Shown here: positions 15,787-23,631 of the stretch, piece after piece
Layout: every line of letters starts with the position of its first letter
Position numbering within the stretch: the stretch's first letter is position 1
Translations under genes and position numbers: made by a program
Assembly: GCA_014359405.1 (NCBI GenBank)
Contig: JACIZN010000003.1
Span: 1 to 33,832, forward strand
Direction of reading: 5' to 3'
DNA from: Candidatus Caldatribacterium sp.
GTDB lineage: Bacteria > Atribacterota > Atribacteria > Atribacterales > Caldatribacteriaceae
Length of the DNA stretch: 33,832 nt
The notes under the pieces: model-generated
What the model saw: the letters and a program-made list of their open reading frames with translations, nothing else
Database searches by the model: none
What the model was told of the DNA's origin: nothing

Positions 15787-16506
15787 TCAATCCTCCTCTC
15801 CCCATGGAATCATGAGGAAGCGGGAAATGGCAAAGACCGCACTTTCCTCCCATTCTATAGAGCGGTAACAATCCTTTTTCTCTTCCCAGAGGCTGGCAAA
15901 AAAGATGGGAAGCCGAAGAATCTCTCCAAGAGATTTCGTCCTTTGCCACCCTTCCCTGAGAAGAGAAGAATCCGTTTCCCGCATAAGGTGCGTGTTAGCA
16001 ACAAGGGAGGCAAAGGAAATACCGTAGCGCCTTTTCATGTCTTCCACAAAGCTGACGTAACTTGCAATTTCCTCAAAGAAAGGCCGCGCGAAATTCACAA
16101 CAAGAGTCACATGGGTATTCCCTTTCTCCCAGAAGGGCTTCAGACTCCGAAAGAGGCGCAAACCCTTCTCATCTCTTCCAAGATCCACCACAAGACGTAG
16201 TCCATTCCCCACCTGGGAGAAGAGGTCAACAAGGTCTTTTGTAAAAAGAGGTGTTTCTGTGTAAGAGGCCTTCCCTTTGTGGGGGAAAAGGAGATGAGAG
16301 ATGCCAAATCGTGGACTCCGCAGGGTAAAGTCCCCCTTCGAAAAATCAAGGTCCAGAAGGGCACAGGGGATGCCTCTCTTTTCAAGGAAAACACAGAAAT
16401 TTGCCGCGACCTCGCTTTTTCCTGTGCCTCCTGGGCCAGAAAAAACAAAAACTTCGCCTTCTGCCACAATTTCCTCAAGAACTCTGCTCGACTTCAAGAG
16501 TTCCAC
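15787..16506 (-). CDS. MinD/ParA-like P-loop ATPase, function unknown
   Basis: 239-residue nucleotide-binding protein of the SIMIBI (MinD/ParA/ArsA) type. The P-loop GPGGTGKS (residues 24-31) keeps the double glycine and GKS but lacks the signature lysine of the deviant Walker A motif (KGGxGK), having proline there. ALLDLDFSKGDF (about 49-60) matches the Walker A' region, and a VVDLGRDEKGLRLF segment and VTLVVNFARPF follow. GTG 16506 is chosen because GAGGAGAG lies six bases upstream; it overlaps recN by 32 bases. The gene sits four bases before the ferredoxin of the 2-oxoacid oxidoreductase, so a maturation or metal/cofactor role for that enzyme is possible, but there is no direct evidence. 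Confidence 0.8.
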   Translation of the reverse strand: MELLKSSRVLEEIVAEGEVFVFSGPGGTGKSEVAANFCVFLEKRGIPCALLDLDFSKGDFTLRSPRFGISHLLFPHKGKASYTETPLFTKDLVDLFSQVGNGLRLVVDLGRDEKGLRLFRSLKPFWEKGNTHVTLVVNFARPFFEEIASYVSFVEDMKRRYGISFASLVANTHLMRETDSSLLREGWQRTKSLGEILRLPIFFASLWEEKKDCYRSIEWEESAVFAISRFLMIPWGEED

Positions 16507-18154
16507 TCTGGGCTCTCCTCATAAGGATTTCGGCATACTCAAGGCTTGGGGCTCTTCTACCTTCGTCGCCCATCATGCGAGCAATTTCCTCAAGGCGAGC
16601 TTCCCGGGAGGAAAGGGGTGTCACCTCAACCCATGCCCGGTCCTGAGTATAGAACTTCTCCACTTTCAGGTGATGGTCAGCAAAGCTTGCAATCTGCGGC
16701 AGATGGGTGATACACAGGACCTGGTGCGCCCTTGCGAGCTTTTTCAGCTTATCCCCAACCCCGAAGGCCGTAACGCCTCCAATACCCTGGTCAATTTCAT
16801 CAAACACAAGCACCGGAGTTCCCCAAAAAGCAGAGGCAATACTCTTGAGAGCGAGAATAATTCGGGAGAGTTCTCCTCCCGAGGCCACACCGAGAACCGG
16901 AAGGGGACGTACTCCAGGATTTAGGGAAACGCAAAGCTCTACCTCGTCAATCCCCTCGGGGTGAGGAGAATCCCTTCTCTGGAGAAGGATTTCCAAAGTA
17001 GCATTCGGCAAGGCAAGGGTTTTCAACTCCTCCATGAGCCTTTCTTTCAGGACCTCAAAGGCGCGGCGCCGTTCCGCAGAAAGTTCTCCCCCAAGGAGAA
17101 GAAGTTCCCGCATCAAAAGCTCTATACGCTCCTCTAATTTCCTCTTCCGATGGAGTTCCTCCTCAAGAACTCTTTTCCTCGCCTCAAGACCCTCTAAAAA
17201 CTTCACAAACTCAGTGGTCGTAAAGAAACGATACTTCCTCTTCAAACGCTCAATTTCAGCTATCGCTTGTTCCACTACCTCCACTCTCTCCGGAGAGAAG
17301 GAAAAAGCCTCTTCCATAGTCTGCACACAACGTAGTGCCTCTTCAAGTTCAACCTTTACCCGCTCCAGGATTTCTTGAACTTCCGGGGAGAGGTCCTGAA
17401 AGAGAGCGCGAATGTGGGAGAGCTTCCTGAGTATTCCTCCCTCTCCCAGGACGTTTTCTGAAAAAACCCTTGCAGCTTCAAGGTATTTCTGGGCCTGGGA
17501 AATCCGCCCAAATTCCTCTTCAAGGGCAAGAATTCCCTCCGGCGTGAACCCTAAGCGACCAACTTCTTCAAGAGCCTCTTCAATATCCGCAAGTTCTTTC
17601 TCCTGGCCTTTTTCAAGGAGAGCAAGCTCCCTTTCAAGAAGCCTTCTTTCCTCAAAGCGAGTCTCATACTCCTTTTTGACCTTTTTCCCCTCCTCCGAAA
17701 GGAAGAAATCGAGCACCCGGAGCATGTTAGAGGGGCTCAAAAAAGAAGTGTGCTCCCTCTGTCCACAGATATCCACAAGACTTGAGGCCACATCTCGGAG
17801 AATCCCAAGGGGAACAGGTCTCCCGTTGATTCGGGCTCGGCTCTTTCCCTCACAGGTAAACTCCCGGGAGAGAACCACAAAATTCCCGGTCTCAAGAGGG
17901 ATACCGAGTTCCTCAATTCTACGTCTCGCCTCTTCGGCGCTTTCCAAAGAGAAACAGCCTTCTACAGCTGCCTTTGAGCTTCCCGGACGAACCCATTCCT
18001 CCCTTGCCCGGGCTCCCAAAAGGAGAGAAAGGGCATTGACAAGGAGCGATTTTCCGGTGCCGGTTTCCCCCGTGATGACATTGAGCCCCGGGGCAAAGGT
18101 TATCTCCTGGTACTCCACAAGGATAAAATCACGAATGACCAAGGTCCTCAGCAT
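16475..18154 (-). CDS. recN: DNA repair ATPase RecN
   Basis: SMC-like protein that acts early at double-strand breaks. 559 residues, full length. The N-terminal Walker A GETGTGKS follows the VIRDFILVEYQEITFAPGLNVI segment. QREHTSFLSPSNMLRVLDFF, a long coiled coil (about residues 155-390, rich in Glu, Arg and Leu), the ABC signature GVASGGELSRIILALK, the Walker B VLVFDEIDQGIGG and the ITHLPQIASFADHHL switch are all in the RecN order. The ATG overlaps the nadK stop by seven bases; nadK followed by recN is a common bacterial pair. The C-terminal end overlaps the start of the next ATPase gene. Confidence 0.97.
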   Translation of the reverse strand: MLRTLVIRDFILVEYQEITFAPGLNVITGETGTGKSLLVNALSLLLGARAREEWVRPGSSKAAVEGCFSLESAEEARRRIEELGIPLETGNFVVLSREFTCEGKSRARINGRPVPLGILRDVASSLVDICGQREHTSFLSPSNMLRVLDFFLSEEGKKVKKEYETRFEERRLLERELALLEKGQEKELADIEEALEEVGRLGFTPEGILALEEEFGRISQAQKYLEAARVFSENVLGEGGILRKLSHIRALFQDLSPEVQEILERVKVELEEALRCVQTMEEAFSFSPERVEVVEQAIAEIERLKRKYRFFTTTEFVKFLEGLEARKRVLEEELHRKRKLEERIELLMRELLLLGGELSAERRRAFEVLKERLMEELKTLALPNATLEILLQRRDSPHPEGIDEVELCVSLNPGVRPLPVLGVASGGELSRIILALKSIASAFWGTPVLVFDEIDQGIGGVTAFGVGDKLKKLARAHQVLCITHLPQIASFADHHLKVEKFYTQDRAWVEVTPLSSREARLEEIARMMGDEGRRAPSLEYAEILMRRAQSGTLEVEQSS

Positions 18155-19011
18155 TCCTGCTCCACTCGCTTCCGAATATCCATGCCCCAGGAAAGCTTAT
18201 TCCGCAAAAGGGCGTAGAAGGGTCGCCCTGGAGAGAGATGGGCGAACCTCGCAGAAAATGGCGACCGGTACACAGTAATGTACTCTCCCCTTTTGAGGGC
18301 ATATCCTCTCTGCCCATCAAGCGTCACCATCGTCCCCTCCTTAAGGGATTCAAGAACCACACGGATGCAGGAAGAGGGTGGAACCACAATAGATCTGGCG
18401 TACAGCGTATGAGCACAAATCGGTGTGACGATGAAAAGCTCAAGACCCGGGAATACCACTGGTCCACCAGCCGAGAGGGAATACGCACTTGAGCCCGTGG
18501 GGGAGGCAACGATGAGTCCATCAGCTGGAAAAGAGGCCAGAAACTCTCCGTCGATATACGTGGAAAGACGAATCATCTGGGCAAAGGGACCACGGTAGAT
18601 AACGACATCGTTAAGGGCAAAGTCCTCTTCTTCCTGGCCATCTCCATGGGTAACACGACAGTGAAGCATCATTCGCTCTTCAATGGTAAAAGCTCCCGAA
18701 GCAATCTGCTCCGCAGCTTTGTCCATTTCCTCTACACTTACTTCTGCAAGGAATCCAAGGCCTCCGAGATCCACCCCAAGAAGGGGAACCCCAAAAGGGG
18801 CGTACAGATGACACGCCGCAAGGAACGTTCCATCCCCTCCCACAACGAGGACGAGATCGGGAGGGAGAATTTCCCCTTCCCCTTCCCTTACCAAAAGGGC
18901 ATTAATGCCCCGTTTCTCGAGGAGTCTAATGAACTTCCAGGCGTTATCAATGACGAAACTGTCTTTCCTTCGCACGAACACATGGACACTGTTTACGTCC
19001 ACTTGCCCCAT
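18148..19011 (-). CDS. nadK: NAD kinase
   Basis: Phosphorylates NAD to NADP. 287 residues from ATG 19011. The GGDGT motif is at residues 58-62, followed by LLGVDLGGLGFLAEV, the FALNDVVIYRG substrate motif, DGLIVASPTGSSAYSLSAGGPVV and ICAHTLYARSIVVP, all typical of NadK. A start at 19056 would add 15 residues inside the upstream gene and is unlikely; an AGGA sequence lies just before 19011. The gene overlaps the upstream nuclease-like gene by 19 bases and recN by seven. Confidence 0.95.
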   Translation of the reverse strand: MGQVDVNSVHVFVRRKDSFVIDNAWKFIRLLEKRGINALLVREGEGEILPPDLVLVVGGDGTFLAACHLYAPFGVPLLGVDLGGLGFLAEVSVEEMDKAAEQIASGAFTIEERMMLHCRVTHGDGQEEEDFALNDVVIYRGPFAQMIRLSTYIDGEFLASFPADGLIVASPTGSSAYSLSAGGPVVFPGLELFIVTPICAHTLYARSIVVPPSSCIRVVLESLKEGTMVTLDGQRGYALKRGEYITVYRSPFSARFAHLSPGRPFYALLRNKLSWGMDIRKRVEQEC

Positions 19012-19520
19012 CGTCCTATGAGAAATCCCCCCAGGAAAAATACTGCCCACATCCATCGCATCCTTTTCAAGGGCGAAAAGACCCAGGGAAAGGACACCTC
19101 ATGCACCTTTCCCCCTTCCCCGTCCACAAAGAGCACCGAGCAGGGAGCAAAAAGGAGCGCGTACTCAAGGAGTTGTCTCCGTACGGAGGGATTTTCAGGA
19201 GTCTCTGCCTGCTTTCCTGTTTTGACTTCGGCAACATACTTTTTCCCTTCTCGCTCGAGGAGGTAATCAATCCGGACCCGAAAGGGAACCCTCCGCCCAT
19301 CGACCAGGAAGAAGGCCTCCTTCTCAACCTGCTCTCCCACGCAGCGAAAGCCTTTCTCTTCAAGAAAGTGAACGGCTCTTCTCTCAAGTGTCCGGGCCCG
19401 CTGCAGGGAACGTCGCAGAACCCGCCTCCGCCTCCAAGCTTCGATACGCAGCGTGCCCCAGACGACAACCGCAACAAAAAATGCAAGGAGAACAGCAACC
19501 TCAAACACCGAAAAATTCAT
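18993..19520 (-). CDS. Membrane-anchored PD-(D/E)XK nuclease-like protein, function unknown
   Basis: 175 residues. A hydrophobic N-terminal helix (about residues 8-22) is followed by a very basic segment (WRRRRVLRRSLQRAR). A compact domain with RecB-like motifs comes next: E46 in the first helix, D85 in IDYLL, E98 and K100 in AEVKTGK, and a Q116-x3-Y120 pattern in QLLEYALLF. A second hydrophobic stretch lies at about 156-168. This predicts a PD-(D/E)XK fold held at the inner membrane, with positive charge next to the helix suggesting a cytoplasmic catalytic domain. Nuclease activity is inferred from motifs only; such folds can be inactive. The gene overlaps tlyA by 20 bases and nadK by 19. 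I do not recognise a named family. Confidence 0.75.
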   Translation of the reverse strand: MNFSVFEVAVLLAFFVAVVVWGTLRIEAWRRRRVLRRSLQRARTLERRAVHFLEEKGFRCVGEQVEKEAFFLVDGRRVPFRVRIDYLLEREGKKYVAEVKTGKQAETPENPSVRRQLLEYALLFAPCSVLFVDGEGGKVHEVSFPWVFSPLKRMRWMWAVFFLGGFLIGRWGKWT

Positions 19521-20310
19521 GCGCGCTCTGCACCACTTTTAGTATTATACTGCTTTTTTCTACCCCCGTTAAGGACGGTTTCCCTTTTCGAAGGTGCGCG
19601 AAGAATTCAATATTCCCCCGGGGACCAAGAAGAGGAGAAAAGGTCAGAGAACAAAGCCCAAGCCCCTTTTCTTCGGCAACGCCAAGAACCGTCTCGAGAA
19701 CCTCCCTGTGGGTCTCTGGGTCTTTTACGACTCCCCTTTTGACCTTTCCTCTTCCCGCCTCAAACTGGGGCTTCACAAGGGCAATAACCATTCCCTGATC
19801 CTTCAAAATGGAAGCTATAGCCTCCCAGAGGAGTCTCAGGGAGATGAAGGATACATCCACCGTCACCCCATCCACCTGTTCCCCAATCTCCTCAGGGGTG
19901 AGGTAACGGGCGTTGCACCCTTCAAGGAGCACAACCTGAGGGGAAGCACGGAGTTTTTCGTGGAGTTGCCCTCGCCCTACATCGATTGCATAGACCTTTG
20001 CGGCTCCATGCTGCAAAAGACAGTCGGTGAAACCCCCGGTAGAAGCTCCGATGTCGGCAAAAGTGAGACCTGAAGGGTCAATCTGAAATGCCCGGAGTGC
20101 CCACTCAAGCTTTTCCCCACCTCGACTCACGTACTTTGGTGGCTCAAGGAGCACAAGAGGAGCATCTTCGGGAACAAGGGTTGAGGGCTTGAGGATTCCG
20201 GAAAATCCCTCCACCCGAACTTTTCCCCCAAGAATGAGACGTTGCGCTTTTTCCCTGCTCTCGCAAAGACCGCGCTGTGTCAAAAGAACATCAAGGCGAA
20301 CCCGATTCAT
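19501..20310 (-). CDS. tlyA: TlyA rRNA 2'-O-methyltransferase
   Basis: Ribose methylation of rRNA cytidines (16S C1409 and/or 23S C1920 in characterised members). 269 residues: an N-terminal S4 RNA-binding domain (RLDVLLTQRGLCESREKAQRL, then GKVRVEG), then an FtsJ/RrmJ methyltransferase domain with YVSRGGEKLEWALRAF, the SAM-binding DIGASTGGFTDCLLQHGA, VYAIDVGRGQLHEKLR, VDVSFISL and the catalytic-lysine region LVKPQFEAGR. The length suggests the TlyA-II type (longer N-terminus), although this subdivision is uncertain. It starts three bases after the ispA stop; the ispA-tlyA-nadK-recN order is a common bacterial arrangement, here with one extra gene. Confidence 0.94.
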   Translation of the reverse strand: MNRVRLDVLLTQRGLCESREKAQRLILGGKVRVEGFSGILKPSTLVPEDAPLVLLEPPKYVSRGGEKLEWALRAFQIDPSGLTFADIGASTGGFTDCLLQHGAAKVYAIDVGRGQLHEKLRASPQVVLLEGCNARYLTPEEIGEQVDGVTVDVSFISLRLLWEAIASILKDQGMVIALVKPQFEAGRGKVKRGVVKDPETHREVLETVLGVAEEKGLGLCSLTFSPLLGPRGNIEFFAHLRKGKPSLTGVEKSSIILKVVQSAHEFFGV

Positions 20311-20313
20311 CCC

Positions 20314-21201
20314 TCAGCGGTCCCTGGTAACAACAAAGTGCGATAGAGCAAGAAGCGTTGTAAAATCCCGAGGCAGAGAGACAAGAATGTGGCAGGCTCT
20401 CTCGAAGAGATCGTTCATGATTTTTTCTGCCTTTGCTATGCCCCACACCCGAACAAGGGTTGCTTTCCCCTGCACCAAATCCTTTCCCGCAGTCTTCCCA
20501 AGACGAGCGCTTTCCTGCGTAACATCGAGGAGGTCATCCTTTATCTGGAAACATTCCCCAAGAAGGAGTCCAAAGCGAGCAAGAAGATTCCTCTCCTTTC
20601 TGGGGGCGCCTCCGAGAATCCCTCCGCAGAGAATCGGAGCCTGAATGAAACGGGCAGTTTTGCGATGGTATATCTCGAACACTTCCTGCTCAGTTACCTC
20701 CTTACCCTGGTAGAGGAGATCGAGAACCTGTCCACCAACCATTCCTTGATTGCCCAGAGCCTCAAGAAGCACCTGCAAGATAGCGGTGACCTTACGGGTA
20801 CCAAAGGTCTTAAGAAACACCCGATCCCCCACAAACATCCGAAACCCTTCCACAAGGAGAGCGTCCCCAGCAAGAACTCCCATGGCTTCCCCAAAGGCCC
20901 TGTGGAGGCTCGGCTTCCCTCTCCGGAAATCGTCGTTGTCCATACAGGGGAGATCGTCGTGCACCAGGGAGAAGGAATGAATCATCTCAATTCCTGCCGC
21001 TAAAGGAAGCACCTTTTCTTCGGGAATACCATAGGCCTGAGCAGTAGCAAAAAGAAGTGAAGCTCTGAGCTTTTTCCCTCCGGTCGCCCCGTACACCACT
21101 GAATCCCAGAGAATCTGGGGAACCCCCGTGCGCGGGAGATGCTCCCTTGTGAATTCCTCAACAAGCTGGGCATTTCTTGCAAGGAGTTCCTCAACACTCA
21201 T
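20314..21201 (-). CDS. ispA: Type II short-chain polyprenyl diphosphate synthase (FPP synthase-like)
   Basis: Condenses IPP with DMAPP/GPP to farnesyl (or geranylgeranyl) diphosphate. 295 residues. The first aspartate-rich motif DDLPCMDNDD starts at residue 82 and has the two-residue insert of bacterial type II enzymes. The second is DDLLDVT, preceded by GECFQIK. GGKKLRASLLF is also conserved. An aromatic Phe five positions before the first motif (F77) suggests a short product, hence FPP, but GGPP cannot be excluded. ATG 21201 has AAGGAG nine bases upstream. The usual neighbour dxs is replaced directly by tlyA. Confidence 0.92.
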   Translation of the reverse strand: MSVEELLARNAQLVEEFTREHLPRTGVPQILWDSVVYGATGGKKLRASLLFATAQAYGIPEEKVLPLAAGIEMIHSFSLVHDDLPCMDNDDFRRGKPSLHRAFGEAMGVLAGDALLVEGFRMFVGDRVFLKTFGTRKVTAILQVLLEALGNQGMVGGQVLDLLYQGKEVTEQEVFEIYHRKTARFIQAPILCGGILGGAPRKERNLLARFGLLLGECFQIKDDLLDVTQESARLGKTAGKDLVQGKATLVRVWGIAKAEKIMNDLFERACHILVSLPRDFTTLLALSHFVVTRDR

Positions 21202-21215
21202 TCTTCTTAACTCCT

Positions 21216-21629
21216 TTAGGCTTTCTTACTCTTCTCAAGCTGTCGCACCAAGCGGCCTAAAACCCCATTCACAAACTTTCCAGACTCCTCCGTACCATAC
21301 TTTTTCCCCAACTCCACGGCTTCATTGATGGAGACACTGGATGGTACTTCAGGTAAAAAGAAGATCTCATACGTAGCAATACGGAGGATGTTTCGATCAA
21401 TAGTCGCCATGCGGTGGAGTGGCCATTCCTCGGTCACTTCTGAAATCAGCTGGTCGATTTCCCTCTCCTTCTCCTCAACTCCCCTAACCAGGGTTAGGAA
21501 GAAGTTCCGGGTATCCTCATCCCAGGAAGGCGGCAAAGACACGTAAGGGAGAATATCGTCAACCCTTCTCCGACGCAAATCCTTCTCAAAAAGGACCCGC
21601 AGAGCCAGCTCTCGAGCCTTCCTCCTCAT
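21216..21629 (-). CDS. nusB: Transcription antitermination factor NusB
   Basis: RNA-binding factor for antitermination of rRNA operons together with NusE/S10. 137 residues, normal length. The N-terminal RRKARELALRVLFEKD, the NFFLTLVRGVEEKEREIDQLI segment, RMATIDRNILRIATYEIFF and PSSVSINEAVELGKKYGTEESGKFVNGVLGRL follow the NusB family through its length. The ATG overlaps the Asp23-family stop by four bases (ATGA). The efp-asp23-nusB-ispA order is a widespread Firmicutes-like housekeeping arrangement. Confidence 0.97.
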   Translation of the reverse strand: MRRKARELALRVLFEKDLRRRRVDDILPYVSLPPSWDEDTRNFFLTLVRGVEEKEREIDQLISEVTEEWPLHRMATIDRNILRIATYEIFFLPEVPSSVSINEAVELGKKYGTEESGKFVNGVLGRLVRQLEKSKKA

Positions 21630-21979
21630 GTCCCTTTGACCCCTTGGAGGGAAAAGGCTCCCACCCTCCCGGCTTCAAAGCCCTGCACATAGATGTTAAT
21701 GTGTTCTACTTTGAGGAGAGTCTCTTTTTCGATTTTTTCCTTGATTTTCTTCTGGACTTCCCAGGCTGTCTCGGGTACCCTCCGCTCAAGGGTAAAAATG
21801 AGGAAGAGATTGAGAGACACAAACTCCTTTCGTGCCTCGACACGGATACTCTCCTCAGGACTTTTCTCAAGAGAACCTACACCGCTAATACTTTGCAACA
21901 CCTGTTCCACAAGCTTTTGGAGAACCCTGGGAGAGTACAGGATTCTTCCGTCCTCAAGAAGGACCTCAAAACCCCGCAA
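21626..21979 (-). CDS. Asp23/Gls24 family protein
   Basis: 117-residue protein. The N-terminal part (RILYSPRVLQKLVEQVLQSI, then GVGSL) and the C-terminal segment with ETAWEVQKKIKEKIEKET followed by VEHINIYVQGF match the Asp23/Gls24 (DUF322) fold, in which an amphipathic helix is followed by a conserved NxxVxGV-like end. The start is a TTG preceded by a strong GAGGGG site; no ATG is available nearby. Its position between efp and nusB is the usual one for this family in Firmicutes, where members are linked to envelope stress. Here the genome also encodes a secretin, so the role may differ. Residue identity is moderate. Confidence 0.85.
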   Translation of the reverse strand: MRGFEVLLEDGRILYSPRVLQKLVEQVLQSISGVGSLEKSPEESIRVEARKEFVSLNLFLIFTLERRVPETAWEVQKKIKEKIEKETLLKVEHINIYVQGFEAGRVGAFSLQGVKGT

Positions 21980-21991
21980 TCCACCACCCCT

Positions 21992-22558
21992 CTACACCCG
22001 CTCCAAGTACTCCCGCGTCCGCGTGTCAATACGCACACGATCCCCCCGGTTAACAAAGAGGGGCACCTGAATGACAAGGCCTGTCTCAAGCGTTGCCGGT
22101 TTTGAACCCCCAGAGGCAGTATCTCCTCGAACCCCAGGTGGTGTGTCAACGACTTCAAGGTCCACAAAGGGAGGGACATTCACTGCGATGTATCTCCCCT
22201 CGTACACGAGGAGTTCTACCTCGAGATTTTCAACGAGGAAATCCTGGTTCTCGCCCACAATCTCCTCGGGAAGGACAACCTCTTCATACGTCTCGAGGTT
22301 GAGGAAATGGAAATCCGACCCAGAACGGTACATGAACTGGGCTTTCTTCCCCTCAAGTAGAGCTCGAGCGACCTTCTCACCTGCCCTGAAGCTTCGCTCC
22401 ACCACAAGCCCGGTATTCAGGTCCTTAAGCTTTGTCTTAATAATAGCCCCCCATTTGCCGACTTTTGTGTGTTGGAAAGCCGTCACAATGTAGAGGTTCC
22501 CATCGACCTCGATGCAGGTTCCCACTCGGAGATCGTTACTCGAGATGAAATCGGGCAT
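21992..22558 (-). CDS. efp: Translation elongation factor P
   Basis: Relieves ribosome stalling at polyproline runs. 188 residues with the three beta-barrel domains of EF-P; the C-terminal TPPGVRGDTASGGSKPATLETGLVIQVPLF signature is complete (residues about 140-170). The domain I tip loop reads HTKVGKWGA (residues 30-38). The modifiable lysine position (K35 by alignment) is present, but its flanks are Val for Pro and Trp for Gly compared with the usual KPGKGxA. That may mean a different modification or none. ATG 22558 is 17 bases after the peptidase stop. Confidence 0.96.
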   Translation of the reverse strand: MPDFISSNDLRVGTCIEVDGNLYIVTAFQHTKVGKWGAIIKTKLKDLNTGLVVERSFRAGEKVARALLEGKKAQFMYRSGSDFHFLNLETYEEVVLPEEIVGENQDFLVENLEVELLVYEGRYIAVNVPPFVDLEVVDTPPGVRGDTASGGSKPATLETGLVIQVPLFVNRGDRVRIDTRTREYLERV

Positions 22559-22575
22559 CGTTTTCGCCTCCTTCC

Positions 22576-23631
22576 CTAAAAGAAAGTTTCAGGGAGTGTA
22601 TCTAAGGTCTCACAACCGTGCTCGGTGATAAGCACCATGTGTTCAAGACGCACGCCACCCCATTCGGGAATGTATATTCCGGGCTCAACAGTCACAACCA
22701 TCCCTGAACGAAGCACAGTCCTACTCCTTGTGTTGAGCTTGGGTTCTTCATGAACATCGATGCCGACTCCATGTCCGAGGCTATGGGTGAAGTACTGTTC
22801 AATTCCCTTCTCTTGAAAGAACTCTCGTACCTTCTGATCCACAAGACCTCCCTCCACTCCCTCGCGAAGGGAGGAGAGGGCAATTTGCTGTGCCTCACGA
22901 AGAACCGAAAGAATTTCTCCGAAGCGGGGGTCTGTAACCTCACCCACCGGGATAACTCTTGTGAGATCCGCACAGTACCCATCGACCCGTACTCCCCAAT
23001 CAATCAGGACCCACTTCCCCTTCTCGACCTTGCAGGAAGTCGGACGGGCATGGGGAAGGGAACTCCGCTTCCCAAAAGCCACAATAGTCGGAAAGGCTAC
23101 CCCTTCACCCCCAAGCTTTCGCATCTCGTACTCAAGTTCAGCGGCAATATCCCTCTCCTCTACTCCTTCCTGGATAAAGGGAAGCACCTTTCGAAAGGCA
23201 TTTTCTGCAATCGCGATGGCCCGTTGAATGATTCTGAGCTCTTCTTCGTCCTTAACAGCACGAAAAGTATACACCGGAGAGGGAGAGAAAGAAACAGGAC
23301 ATCGTTTCTCCTCAAAGCGACGGGCAAAACTCACGCTTGCTGCATCCTCAACGGTGAGACGATCAAAGTGAAGGGAGAAAAAGACATCGCATATAGCTTC
23401 CACCACATCGTGCTCAAATTCTACAATCTCTGCCTCTATGGCAAGCTCCTCACGGCTTTGGATGGCGTACCTCCCATCGCAGAAGAAAAAGGGCTTACCC
23501 TCGGGGGGCACAAGCAAAAACCCCAGTGACCCGCGAAACCCCGAGAGGTAGAAGAGATTCCCCGGGGAGAGAACAAGGAGTGGAGCTTCCAGTGTCTCTT
23601 GCAACCGCTCAAGACGTCTCTTGAACACCAT
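22576..23631 (-). CDS. M24 family Xaa-Pro aminopeptidase
   Basis: Metalloaminopeptidase removing N-terminal residues before proline. 351 residues: an N-terminal creatinase-like domain (LYLSGFRGSLGFLLV) and a C-terminal pita-bread domain with metal ligands in LIDWGVRVDGYCADLTR (two Asp), HSLGHGVGIDVHE (His), VVTVEPGIYIPEWGGVRLEHMVLIT (two Glu). YHTFRAVKDEEE-like and EELRIIQRAIAIAENAF segments are also typical. The gene commonly stands upstream of efp in Firmicutes-like genomes, as here (17-base gap). The ATG overlaps the aroQ stop by 23 bases. Confidence 0.94.
   Translation of the reverse strand: MVFKRRLERLQETLEAPLLVLSPGNLFYLSGFRGSLGFLLVPPEGKPFFFCDGRYAIQSREELAIEAEIVEFEHDVVEAICDVFFSLHFDRLTVEDAASVSFARRFEEKRCPVSFSPSPVYTFRAVKDEEELRIIQRAIAIAENAFRKVLPFIQEGVEERDIAAELEYEMRKLGGEGVAFPTIVAFGKRSSLPHARPTSCKVEKGKWVLIDWGVRVDGYCADLTRVIPVGEVTDPRFGEILSVLREAQQIALSSLREGVEGGLVDQKVREFFQEKGIEQYFTHSLGHGVGIDVHEEPKLNTRSRTVLRSGMVVTVEPGIYIPEWGGVRLEHMVLITEHGCETLDTLPETFF

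Noticed and set aside
17412-18278. Plus-strand frame of 288 codons opposite recN and nadK
   Set aside because: It is antisense to clear RecN Walker and coiled-coil regions. The product is Ser/Arg-rich, as expected for a shadow frame.
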